Assembly (NCBI RefSeq): GCF_002288925.2
Contig: NW_022098063.1
Span: forward strand, 4,529,804 to 4,593,803
Length of the DNA: 64,000 bases
Source of the DNA: Delphinapterus leucas
Taxonomy: Eukaryota > Chordata > Mammalia > Artiodactyla > Monodontidae
Direction: 5' to 3'
Of the stretch, positions 49,540 through 60,000 are shown one piece after another. A program made the translations under genes and the position numbers. The first letter of the stretch is position 1, and every line of letters begins with the position of its first letter. The notes under the pieces were generated by a model. That model had not been told where the DNA came from, did not search any database, and saw only the letters and a program-made list of their open reading frames with translations.

Positions 49540-49760
49540 GGCTAGAAGGGACTTTAAAGGTCATTTGATGTTGACTCTCCTCACCAACATTCTAATCAGT
49601 TCCTCCTGTAGGGAGCTTCCTGGTTCCTTGGGCTACCTGTGTCTGTACTTGTTATGACACATGGATATTTTTTCCTTATTTCTGTCTAAAACCTATTCTT
49701 TTAACTTCATTCTATTTGTCCTACTTATACACTCTGGAGCCTGGATTAGAGCTCAATGTT
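49540..49760. repeat. Possible ancient interspersed repeat
   Basis: It begins with 'gggctagaagggactttaaaggtcatttg', a string typical of an old mammalian repeat. The same kind of start is seen near 52210 ('gcaggggccttaaagatcacctagtc'). Family not assigned. Confidence 0.4.
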
Positions 49761-49766
49761 TAGACC

Positions 49767-49936
49767 AGCACTTCTCAATTTGGGCTTGCTTAAGAAATTA
49801 TCACAATACAGATTCCTGGGGCCAATCCCCAGACATCCTGATTCAGTAGGTTTGAGGTTTTGCCAGAGCATCTGCATTTCTAACAAGCTCCCAGGTACTG
49901 TGGCTGCTGGTCTGTGGATTACCTTTGAACAGCTGA
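49767..49936 (+). mobile_element. MER5A DNA transposon (hAT-Charlie)
   Basis: Ordered MER5A blocks: 'ccagcacttctcaatttggg', 'acagattcctggggccaatccccag', 'tcctgattcagtaggttt', 'gcatttctaacaagctcccaggt', 'ctggtctgtgg'. About 170 bp, near full length for this non-autonomous element, with diverged terminal inverted repeats. Confidence 0.92.
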
Positions 49937-49939
49937 TTT

Positions 49940-50460
49940 AGACTATTCAAGATTCCTTCTCCCTTCTTTTGGGAACTGCACCTGGTTTTCCTTTGGGGAC
50001 TAACTTGTCTCCTACTACAGGCAGGCTGGTTGGTACTGGCAGCCAAGCCATTTACCAGCCAAGTGGTGGGCATGTGACACAAGGTAGGCCAAAGGGATGC
50101 TGATTCTTGAGAATGTGAAACGAGGGTAAGAGAGGTAGGAACTCCATCATCCTGTTGACCGCAACTCCTACCTGGGTCCCTGGGCCTGTCCTGTTCCCCA
50201 CTGCTTCTGAGTCTAGAACTCAGGTTTTTCTTCTATTCTTTGAACTACCTCATATCTCTTCAATAAGTGATGGTTTTTCTTCTAGTTCCACTTCAGTTTT
50301 TTCTCCTCTTCTTTCTCCTCCTTTTCTTCCTCCTCTTCCTCTCCTTTTTTTTTTATTTTTACATTAGCTGTTTAGTTTCTACTTCTTGCCACCAACAATC
50401 TGAACAGGTAAAAATTACAAAGAATACACCTGCTGTCTTGACCCTAGTCCACACTTCCAC
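49940..50460. repeat. Possible ancient repeat with CT-rich tract
   Basis: The part with 'ggtgggcatgtgacacaaggtaggccaaagggatgctgattct' resembles an old mammalian interspersed repeat. The tract at 50283-50360 is nearly pure pyrimidine (TTC/CTC units, then a T run). Confidence 0.4.
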
Positions 50461-51540
50461 ATAAAGACAATGCCGACTTGCTTCTCCAGGTCCAGATTCC
50501 CTGTGCTTTCATTGATTCTTTGTAGAACATGTGTTTTAAGTCTCCACATTATGATGTTTTCTTTTGGTCCATCTACTAGTTATCTCCAATCCTTTGCCAG
50601 TTCAATATAGCATGATCCAGACTGCAGAGAGGAAGGAGAATTTTATTGCCCCTGCTGTGGGCACTATACTCTGATTAGTGCCACTTAAAGCAGAAAAAGA
50701 AAGAAAAAAAGGACAATTACATAGTAGTTTATTGATCAGTGTCAACAGTGAATAGAGATCATCCAGGTTCCAAAGTGGATCTTCTGTACTGAATGTTTAA
50801 GTTTGGATATGATTCCTCCCCTACCCTTCGTGCCATGTTGCCCAGACAGAATACCGGATGTCTCTCGCTTCTGCTGATAGGCAAGCAGGGAAATGGGCCT
50901 TAGATGGCTCATAAAGCAAGGGTTTCTTCAGACAGCATGTGCTCAGGGCTGGTCTTGTATAAAGGACAAGACTCAGAATCATTATCGTGTACTTGGGGAG
51001 TGGTTGGCAGTCTGAAAAACAGTAGAAGCAAAAGGCTCTCCTGGGATTCTTCTTAAATGCAGACAAGACAATTATTTATGGGCTGTTTGGCCTTCTTCAT
51101 TCTGGGAGAGTCAGAGAAGTCTGCGAAGAAAGCAGGGATACTCAGGAGCATTAGGAATTAAAAACAAAAAACCCTAAGTATTGTTATTATTGTTATTCCA
51201 TGCAAATACTCAGAAGTTTAACTTTTTGACTTGATATGCATATTCATAACTAGTCATTTCTTGGGCGGGAACTTCTCAGGCAATAACAAATGGTCCTCTT
51301 TGTCCTCAACAGTGATTCTGAATTTAAAGCAGAATGACACAAAGCATTTGGTCCCTTGCCATAACAATGGTAGAGAATAGAGGAACAATACGTCTTTGGA
51401 TTTTTTCCTCTAACTTGCTTAAAATTACTGTCATGTGTTCCTGAGATTTACGTTCAGGCTGCTTCTGTCCAGCAGAGTGAGGTTGGACAGAGGGAGGGGA
51501 TGGAGTGTGATGCTTTTGCAACAAAGGCCTCTGCGGAGTC
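50461..51540. other. No gene seen
   Basis: No recognised repeat or exon. The 81-codon minus-strand frame at 50821-51066 has no domain. Confidence 0.45.
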
Positions 51541-52190
51541 ATGGGAAGGTCTGCTGTTAGGATGGTCCATCAGAGTTGTCCCAAACTGAAGCAATGGGGC
51601 TGAGCCTTTGTATTCCCTTATCAACTGGTCACTGGATGCAGGCTACCCTCGGCAGGGGGTGTGACCCTGGCTGAGGTGGTGTTCTCTCTCTGACCGCAGT
51701 TCTCACAGAGGGCCTCAGCTGAGAGCTATCAGATGGCCGCAATCCCAGCAGCTGGCCATTAGGTCCTGACCGGGGTATACTGACAAGGAGCTGGGCAGTG
51801 CCCCACACCCTCCACCGGTTCTGGCTGTCTCGGTGGACGCCTGGTGGGTCTGGGTGACACAGGGGAGTTAATACTCTGTTGAGAGGGTTTTGATGGATGA
51901 TGGGAGATGGAAAGGCACCAACAGATAAATCCTCTCCTTTCCTTCCCCCTGTGGATTGTTCTGAGATGCGGTTCCTGAGACTGAGCAGTGTGCTGTATTT
52001 GTTGCAAAGGTGTGCCTGGCTTGATGATGTCCTTCCTTGTATGTGTTCTCCCCCACTTCTCCACCTCATTTCCCTATCCTTCTTTTTACCCCTGAGGGTG
52101 TACCCTTGCACTGAAATGTCAGCACAATATCTTTTGCCTTAGCCCCTGTTTTCTAGGGAACCCAGGTTAAAGCTGAATGACCTTATTGAA
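51541..52190. other. GC-richer unassigned stretch
   Basis: Richer in G+C than its neighbours, with several CpGs at 51640-51850. It ends with 'tagggaacccaggtt' near 52154, a string often found at the ends of old LTR or LINE elements. The 160-codon minus-strand frame at 51629-52111 has no recognised domain and overlaps two other frames, so I do not call it a gene. Confidence 0.4.
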
Positions 52191-52194
52191 ATTC

Positions 52195-52365
52195 CTGGAA
52201 TTATAGAACTTAAGTTAGCAGGGGCCTTAAAGATCACCTAGTCTAATGCTGCCCATTTTACAGGTCAAAAAACAGAGGCTCAGAATGGTTCAGCTATTTA
52301 AATGCATTGCAGACCCAGAACCTGGGCTTCCTGATTCCTGCTCCCATGCTCTTCCAACCCGGTCA
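52195..52365 (-). mobile_element. MIR-like fragment
   Basis: The stretch 'cccattttacaggtcaaaaaacagaggctcagaatggtt' through 'cagaacctgggcttcctgattcc' is MIR-like in reverse. The left end starts with a different old-repeat string, so it may be a related SINE. Confidence 0.6.
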
Positions 52366-53460
52366 TACCTTATCTATATTAACCCGCTTGGAAAGTGACT
52401 TTACCCCAGAAAACGGCCTTGTGATGGGATTATAGTAGTATCTCGGACCCATCTTGGATACATGTGCACTTGATCTTTTTGAGGCACCTCATGTGAATGC
52501 CTCCCAGGGACTGTCAATAGTCTAGTCTCTAGACTGTTAAAGCTGGTAGAAATCAGAGGGATTAGTGAGCCCTGTGTTCCCAACCTAATCGCCATCAAGG
52601 ATCCCTTCTGTTACTTTCCTTCATCTCTACGCCATAATTAGTTTAAAAAAGATTTCTCCCGAATTGCTTTATTAAGACATAATTACTTTTCTACTTTAAC
52701 TAAAACCTTATAACACTTCAGCCTTTTATATTGTGGATAAATATATGGCTTCTATTTAACTCTTCAAAAGAGAGAAGAGAGTGATAAAGCCACCTTTACA
52801 CAATCCTCCCAGGAGCCCCAGGGATGGAACGACTAATCAGATCTGCCCCCCGTACCTACCCTCCACCGCCCCACCCAACAGAGGCCCAGCAGATATCAGA
52901 GCCTGGACTAGAATCTGGGTCTCCTGACTTGAGGCCCTTCCCAAGTTCCCGGCAACATTCCTCCTCAAGAGGTTCCCAACCTCATCAGTCACGGTCAAGG
53001 TTCTGACAGTGGACTATTTAATTAGCAGACACTGTCACTGCCCAAATGTTTGTGCCTGTGGTTCCCTCAGCCTCTCTGCTCTGTGGAGATTCCTCTGCTC
53101 TGTCCTCCGTCCTTGGCTGCCGTCCCTCCTCTGGGAGGCTCACGCAGGGGAGAACATGCTATGGGGTCTTGTTAGTTAAACTCCAGTTGTTCTTTATTCC
53201 CTTTTCCAGAAGCAGTTGTTGGCGAACTAGCCATACCACACTGCTCAGCTCCAAACTGCATGTATGGCCAGGAGAGAGGGGACACATGCAAGTGGCCCCT
53301 GCCTGTCACTTTCAGGTCTGTTTGCATTTGGATTTCCCTGAGAAGACAAGCACTGAGGTTCAGGGAGAGAGGAGTCTGTGGTATGACTTTATGGGAGACA
53401 TTTTGCTAGAGCTGAGCTCCTTTCTTTAGTTATTGGGACTAATTCATTCAACAGATGGAT
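52366..53460. other. No gene seen; single-copy-looking DNA
   Basis: No repeat called with confidence apart from a weak MIR-like piece at 52870-52960. The 127-codon plus-strand frame at 53046-53429 has no recognised domain. Confidence 0.45.
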
Positions 53461-53464
53461 TCTT

Positions 53465-53640
53465 ATTAGCCTCCTAAAATTGAGCTGGGAATCAAGAGAA
53501 CTAGGTTCTGGTCCTTACTCTGCCACTCATTTGCAATGCCATCTTGAGAACATCTCAACTTCTGTAGGGTTCTGTTCCGTATTTTATGAATGGGGATAAT
53601 AACAACCATTTTAGCTTCCTGACAGTTAATCACTCTCTCT
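53465..53640 (+). mobile_element. MIR SINE
   Basis: Sense MIR: 'gaactaggttctggtccttactctgccactca', then 'acatctcaacttc', then 'tgaatggggataataacaacc'. Confidence 0.85.
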
Positions 53641-53654
53641 GCTGCTGCTGTATC

Positions 53655-54325
53655 TTGGTTCAAGCCATAGTCATCTCCCCTTGGACATCTGCAAGATAGG
53701 CTCCCAGCTGCTTCTACTCTTCCTTTATAGAAAGTCTGTTCACAGAGAAGTCAGAGTCATCTTTTAAAAATGTCAGACTGTCACTCTCCTGCTTCAGTGT
53801 CTCCAATAGCTTCTTTTTGGACTTGAAATATGTGTGTTTTGTTATGGCCTTCTGTGGTCTAGCCTCTGTTTATCTCTCAGTCCTCACCTCCTCCCTGCTC
53901 TTGCTGGCATACCATGCTCTAGCCACATGGATGTTCGGTTTGTTCTTGCAAAGCACCAAGCTTTCTTCCTGCCTCAGGGCCTTTGCATTGCTGTCTCCTC
54001 TGCCTGGAATGCTTTTCTACACCTGGCTGCCCCTTTGTTGTCAGTCAGGTCTCAGCTCAAATTATTTCTCCTGCGAGGTCTTTCCTGACTGCCCTACTTA
54101 AAGTAGTCCTTCATACCTACCCTTAGCCCTTCTTTTTATTCCATGATTACTTATCCCTGTCTGAGATGATTTAAACTTAATAAATAAATAAATACTACAT
54201 TTAGTAAGTTTTCTTCCCCTAAAATGCAAGCTCCATCAGCCAGGGCCCATGCTGGCCTGCTTCACTATTGAATCTATTTCAGCCACTAAACTCCCAGGGC
54301 TGATGTTCATTAGCGATGTGTTGAA
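53655..54325 (+). mobile_element. L2 LINE 3' part
   Basis: Sense L2 in order: 'gactgtcactctcctgcttcagtgtctccaatagcttc', 'gccttctgtggtctagcc', 'ttcctgcctcagggcctttgcattgctgt', 'tgcctggaatgcttttc', 'gaggtctttcctgactgccc', and 'atgcaagctccatcagccagggccc'. Overlapping plus-strand frames at 53817-54101 are decayed L2 ORF2 sequence. Confidence 0.92.
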
Positions 54326-54329
54326 TGCT

Positions 54330-55093
54330 TTTGTTCATTTCATAATGCTTATTGAGCTCCTACTGCATGGTAGCTACTGCTCTAGTCATGAGGATTATCA
54401 GGGAACAAAACAGACAATGCCCCTGACCTCCTGGCACTTGTATTCAATGGGAGCTGATTTGGAGGAGAAATCAGAAAGTATAAATAAATTAACAACTAAA
54501 TAAATGTCAAGAGGTGTAGAGTAAAGATAAGACAGAGTAAGGAGTTTTGGAGTGTTGGGGCAGGATGGGGGTCAGGGGAAGTCTCTCATTTGATGAGAGA
54601 CTTGAGGAGAGTGGGAAGGCAAAGGGTGAAGGTTGGAGGTGGTGGCGAAAGAATATTCTGGGCAAAGCCCTTGAGGTGGGCCTGTGTCTAGTGGGTTGGA
54701 GGAATAGTGTGAGGCTGGTGTAGCTGCAGCAGGGATAACAGGGGAAAGCAGGAAGAGTCAGAGGGTGGGAGACCAAGTCAGAACTCCTAGGCTGTTAGGT
54801 CATGAAACATGCAGGAGTGTGGGCTTAACTCTGAGTGAGAAGGAAACCTCTGGAGGCACAGGATCAGAAGTGACATATGATCTGTCTTACGTTCTAGAAG
54901 AGACACTGGCCATCATGCTGAGGATGGAGTCGGTGGAGGGTGAAGATAGGGAAATACTGAGGAGACCAAAAGAGGGGTGTTCTGAGTCAAGGTCTATTTC
55001 ACAGTGAAGCAGGCAGGATTTGGTGATCGAGGGAATATGGGATGGGAGAGAAAAGAGTCAAAGTTTGTTCCCAGGTTTTGGCATGAGCAATCG
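54330..55093 (-). mobile_element. L2 LINE 3' part, inverted
   Basis: Antisense L2 beginning at its 3' end ('ttgttcatttcataatgcttattgagctcctactgcatgg'), then 'caaaacagacaatgcccctgacctcctgg', 'gaatattctgggcaaagcccttgagg', and up to 'aggattaggtgatcgagg'-like internal sequence. It faces the previous L2 tail to tail. Confidence 0.9.
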
Positions 55094-55107
55094 AAAGAAC
55101 AGAGTAG

Positions 55108-55470
55108 GGCTTCCCTGGTGGCGCAGTGGTTAAGAATCCGCCTGCCAATTCAGGGGACACGGGTTCGAGCCCTGGCCTGGGAAGATCCCACATGCCACGG
55201 AGCAACTAAGCCCATGCGCCACAACTACTGAGCCTGTGCTCTAGAGCCCGTGAGCCACAACTAACAAACCCAAGTGCCACAACTACTGAAGCCCGCGTGC
55301 CTGGAGCCCGTGCTCCACAACAAGAGAAGCCACCGCAATGGGAAGCCCGCGCGCCGCAACGAAGAGTAGCCCCGGCTCACCGCAATTAGAGAAAGCCCGT
55401 GCGCAGCAACAAAGACCCAACACAGCCAAAAATAAAAACAAATAAATAAGTAAATTTATATATATATATA
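55108..55470 (+). mobile_element. CHR-1-like SINE (only plus-strand copy)
   Basis: Starts GGCTTCCCTGGTGGCGCAGT and ends in an A-rich and TA-rich tail (55424-55470). A perfect 14-bp target duplication, AAAGAACAGAGTAG, is at 55094-55107 and 55471-55484. The tRNA-derived box A/box B region is well kept ('ggttcgagccctgg' near 55162). One of the better preserved CHR copies here; it sits at the end of an L2. Confidence 0.96.
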
Positions 55471-55513
55471 AAAGAACAGAGTAGAATAGACAGCATTTCT
55501 TGGGCAAGAATCA

Positions 55514-55735
55514 CAGTTGATCCTTGAACAACACAGGTTTGAACTGCACAGGTCCACTTATATGCTGGTTTTTTCAATAGTATAATAAATACTTCAGTGA
55601 TATAGTATCCAGGTTGGTTGAATCTGTGAATATGGAGGAACTGTGGAGATGGAGGGCTGACTCTAAGTTAATGAGGATTTTTGACTGGAAGGAAGGTTGG
55701 CACCCCAAACCCCCATATTGTTCAAGGCTCCACTG
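55514..55735. mobile_element. MER8 DNA transposon (Tigger-related)
   Basis: Terminal inverted repeats: CAGTTGATCCTTGAACAACA on the left and its diverged complement ending in 'ttgttcaaggctccactg' on the right. The internal 'gaactgcacaggtccacttatatgctgg' and 'ttggttgaatctgtgaatatggagg' blocks fit MER8, a non-autonomous TcMar-Tigger element of about 240 bp. TA at 55736-55737 fits the expected target site. Confidence 0.88.
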
Positions 55736-55812
55736 TATATCATCTTAAGGTGGTGTTGTTATTAACATGATGGATTCTAGACCTGCCTTTATTTAAGAAC
55801 TATTCTTAGTTT

Positions 55813-55928
55813 TAAAATTTCTTAAAAATATATTTACATGTGTGTGTATGGGTGTGTTTTGGGGTATATATAAAATTTCGTAAAAATATATTTGCATGTG
55901 TGTGTATGTGTGTGTTTTGGGGTATATA
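55813..55928. repeat. 58-bp tandem duplication, two copies
   Basis: The unit at 55813-55870 is repeated at 55871-55928 with about three differences. Each unit holds a 'taaaaatatattt' part, a GT-rich run and 'ttttggggtatata'. It looks like a recent local duplication and is not part of a longer satellite. Confidence 0.95.
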
Positions 55929-55989
55929 TAAATGGCTGGAGGGCATGAATAAATCATATCAATAGTTGATAGAAGCCTACATTTGCTAC

Positions 55990-56155
55990 GCTGCTAGCTG
56001 GGATGGCCTGCCTACCCTGCTTCCCATCTCATTTGGGATAGTAGAAAATCAAAGCCCAGAGAAGTGAGGTGCTCTACTTGAGGCCGAATAACTAGTGAGT
56101 ACTGGAACCAGCCCTGGAACAAAGGCCTCTGCTCCGTCTGGCCTCTGCTCCTTCC
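55990..56155 (-). mobile_element. Possible MIR fragment
   Basis: The stretch 'aaagcccagagaagtgaggtgctctacttgaggccgaataactagtgagtactggaacc' is MIR-like in reverse. Diverged. Confidence 0.5.
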
Positions 56156-56159
56156 ACAA

Positions 56160-57940
56160 TATCACACTAATTCTCTACTACTGTTACATTGCATTACAGC
56201 AACTGGCATTTTTTGAGAGCAGGGATTAGACATGGATTGAGTAAAACATACACATTGTTAAAGATCACTGTGTCCTCAGAAATGCTCAGAATCTCCCAAA
56301 AGTCAGAGAGAGGGGGAGAGAAGGCAGCATGAATGTTTACAGTCACAGGATGTGAAGCACTAAGCATGTGTCTGTAACTTATCCCCAAACTTGAGTATTT
56401 ATTTCCTCTTCTTTATGCTTGTAAAGCAGCAAGAAGATACAAGCTGTTCCATTCAGAAACCACAGAGAAATGCTTCCGTGATCTGAGGCTGCCTGTAGCA
56501 TATGGGATAAATTCTTTGGATTTAAGATGCAAACATTCAACAGGCCATCCTTCCCTCTCAGAGTCTCCGCCTGTGACACTGGGCCCTTGGGAAGGACTGG
56601 CTGGCTGTGCTTGCCTTGGGAAGGATAGGTCTTTCCCTCCCTTCCACCCCTACCCCAAGAAGGGTCTTTTCTTGGCAAAGCTGTGAAAGGTCAGTAGTAA
56701 AACTGGCATGCTCAGACTCTCCTTGGCTGTTTCTTAAGGTTGGAAAGTGAACGATATAAATGTCTAATTAGAGAAGAAAGACACTTGCACATTTAATCTT
56801 GGTGGGGCCTGGGGATCACACTAGGTCTCATTCTTGCCTCTGCTACCCCCGGTCTTCCCTGACACTTCTCCTATTACTTTCCGACAGCCGTGCCAGTCAC
56901 TGCACTTGAGCAGCTGAGCCGCGGTTTGCTGCTGCTGTCATTGATATAGACAAGACATGGGACCAAAGCCTGGGTCAGGTTTCTTTTGTACTCCATGGGA
57001 AAAAGCCATCAATTCAAATTCCGTCAAGGATCATCATGAGACTTTAGGCTCTGCTAGATTCATCTATAGAAAATTCCCTCCCTAAAAGACAGACTGAAGT
57101 GTTCAGATAGGTTTCAATAGAAACTACCAGGCTGTCATCTTCTGGGAAGGCGTGATTTTTAAAGCAAATTAGCCATCAGTATTTTGATGAGTTTCAGCTT
57201 CTGAGCTTTTTCAACAATGTGTGGGAACTTTAGAGTACTACTCTTTAGATTTGAAAGCAAGTATGCGAATACTCAACAAGTGTTCATAATTCCCAGTCCT
57301 GTAGGGGTAAAACACTGGGGAAGAGGATATAAGAAAACAAACATCAAGCAGGCCTAAGTGGAAGTGTTAGGCCATTTTGGGGTTGGGACAGGTTCATGAT
57401 CTTGTCTAATCACCAATTATCCCATTCATTTGAGAGAAGAAATCTCAGTCTTTTTCTTGCAGGGTGTCAGGGACCACATGGCAGAGTTTTTTTTTTTTTA
57501 AAAAAAGAAGTACAATTAACAGTAGAGAGTTTACATTTGGTTAAAGGCTTTTCAGCCCAAATAGCAGAAATTATCCTTTGCATTCCAAAAACTTTGCCAG
57601 TAATTCAAAGGGATGAGGATAACAACAAGCTGGGTTTCATGCCTGATCACCTCTCAACCCTTTGTTGAAGAAACCCAGCATGTGCCTGGATGACTGACTT
57701 CAGACACCACAGTGGTATTTTGAATTCAGACCTCGGAAGATGCTGCCTGCTAGGGGTAGCTCCCAGCGCTGCTTGGTGGGAGGCCTCAGCACCCACGGCT
57801 TAGTTTTTCACTCCCCTTCTGGCAAATTAGCATACTTCAATAAAAAAAAAAACCCAAAATCTTATTAAAAAAAAACAACACATAGAACAAAAAACAAAAC
57901 AAAACAAAAAAACCCGGAGACTTGTTTCAGGAAGGACACA
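56160..57940. other. Single-copy DNA left of the CpG-rich patch
   Basis: No transposon recognised over about 1.8 kb, which is unusual for this window. An A-rich run at 57838-57915 (AAAAC units) could be a relic tail. Short open frames have no recognised domains. Confidence 0.5.
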
Positions 57941-57943
57941 ACA

Positions 57944-58340
57944 TCGCGCAAGAAGGAAAATCCCGGTAGCGGACAGGGAGGCCCTGTAAGGAGACCCGCG
58001 CTGGTGGCCCAGTCCGGGTGCTGGTGGGAAGCGCACACAGCACGGCGGAAAAGCAGGGCGGCCGAGGACCAGCGTGGCCGCAGGCACTCCGCGTTCGCAC
58101 CGAAGGCGTTCCGTCTGCCGTTTTCGCAGAGCGGGAACAGCCGGCTCCACGCCCTGCCTGCTCGCAGGGAGGGTACAGGCTGTACGGGATCAGGGAGGAG
58201 GCAGATGGCGGCTGGTTCTGTCATGACAAGGACTGAGCTCTCCGTTGGAGCAAAGTGTCTTCTTCGTGACGGAGGTGGTTATGCTCCCAGGGACCGCGCC
58301 TTCTTCTCAGCTGTTGTGGGTTTTTTCCCCCCCGCAGGGC
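57944..58340. promoter_or_regulatory. CpG-island-like patch
   Basis: By hand count there are about 34 CpG dinucleotides in about 397 bases, with G+C near 60%. The neighbouring kilobases are CpG-poor and AT-rich. No repeat family explains it. Unmethylated CpG islands usually mark promoters or regulatory elements. No TATA box or known first exon is identified. A 180-codon frame at 58004-58546 crosses it but has no recognised domain, and high G+C itself makes long chance frames more likely. Confidence 0.6.
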
Positions 58341-59780
58341 TTCTTGATCCCCTAGAGCAGCTCCATTCCTACGCAGAGGATGAGCCACGGGCCTCCCTCC
58401 TACAGGGGATCAGCCCCGGGAAGCCTTCTGTCTCCCACTCTCTCCTTTTTGGCCTTTCATGCAGATTGTATCTTGATTTAAAACTCATCAGAGGGGTAAC
58501 AAATGCAATCAAAACGGCAGAGAGCCAAAAGGGAACAGCCTATTAATAAAGGGATAATAATTGGAGTACAGATAAGGATCAAAGTCAGCAGACAGAAAGC
58601 CAGGATGGGTGGCCAGGTGTGTTCTCTGTATTTTAAGGCCTGCTCTTAGGCGGAGGTTTTGACACTGGTGATGTCCTCGGCATAAAGTCCAAACAGCGAG
58701 AAATGTTTCTGCTTGGGCTTCTCAGGACACATGGCATCCACTTAGGGCTTCCCACATGTAATCTATGCAAACTTCTTGAAATCTCTTTCCGTACTTTTAG
58801 GCTCTTTTTACGGTATGGGAAGGATTTTAAACCACTCTCGGACTAAGCCAGGAACAAGTGGTTTCTTTTTTAAAGCTCTAAGTGCTGCCCCAAAGCCATT
58901 TAACAATTATCTTGTTAATTGGGAGACTTTAGATTTTGTTAATTGGGCTCCAGTATTTCTCCATACCCTTCCCAATTAACCCAGTTTCATTTTGAGACAG
59001 GGAAATTCCCCAGTGGAGGTAATCCCTTTTAGTGCAGGCTTCTCACAATGCAGAGATTTTATTTTTCTAACAAACGAAACAAAGAAGGAAAACCTTAGAA
59101 TCGGCCATTGGACATGAAGCCCATGAAAATAGGTGAGCAGAAATGAAGTTCCCAGTGTGCTGCAGGGGCCAGTGGCTGAGCGAAAAGGACAGAGGTCTTG
59201 GGATGATGGTACCCTGCTAGAGTGGTTCTCACAGAGTTGAATTCTGAGTGCCCCTACCAAGCGAGCAGGATAAAAAGGGAAGAAAAATAGAAGCAAATGA
59301 AGCCCAAACCAGCTGCAGGCTCAGATGATGCAAAGAGCGGGCGAGTGTTCTTCTCATGGATTATGACAAAGTCTCGAGATGGTTTATATAGAGCTAAATT
59401 CCCTTTTTCCCCCTAATTTTCATTTTTCCATCTTCAGCTTCTCCTCACATTTGTTTTTTTAAAAACAATATTTTTTGATTTGGTTTTCATTTCCCGTATT
59501 TGGTTCGTGTCCTGTCTCTGAATAGCCCACTGTCTCATGTCCTTTCCTATATACTCTATTTTCATTTTCTAGCCTTTTTCTATTCTCCCATGATTTCCTG
59601 AGCCACTAGCTTTCCAACAATTGAGAAAGAAAGCATCTTTCTACAACAATTTTTGTCTTTTATCTTAGAGGCGAAGCTTGTTTGTTTATTAAAAGACACG
59701 AGTTCGCTTATTAAATAGTCACAGCAGCTAGTAGGTTCTAGCCATGGTTCAAAATGCTGGGAATATACATTTGAATAAGG
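58341..59780. other. Single-copy DNA right of the CpG-rich patch
   Basis: No repeat recognised. Two parts look like plausible conserved non-coding DNA: 58440-58620, and 58780-59000 with repeated 'ttgttaattggg' strings at 58912 and 58937. No exon seen. Confidence 0.45.
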
Positions 59781-59784
59781 TAGT

Positions 59785-60000
59785 AAAAGCAGCTACTTTT
59801 TACTGACCATGTACTCTATTCCAGGCACAATGCTTAATGGTTTCTATTTTTTCTTCTCTGCGAATCCTCGCAGCCATCTCTATGAGGAAAGTTCAATTTC
59901 CTGCATTTTCAGACCATTGCCTTTAAGTGTTGGGACCACAGTGTGAACCCAGCAATTTGGTTATGGAGCCCTGCCTTTAACAGCCTGCTCTACTACCTTC
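59785..60000 (-). mobile_element. MIR SINE
   Basis: Antisense MIR: 'ttactgaccatgtactctattccaggcacaatgctta', then 'atctctatgaggaaagt', then 'gtgtgaacccagcaatttgg'. Diverged. Confidence 0.75.

Noticed and set aside
53046..53429. 127-codon plus-strand frame
   Set aside because: No recognised domain, no splice or promoter context, and of a length expected by chance in a 64-kb window.
55162..55175. tRNA-like box B sequence that might suggest a tRNA gene
   Set aside because: It belongs to the tRNA-derived head of a CHR SINE; the rest of a tRNA cloverleaf is not kept.
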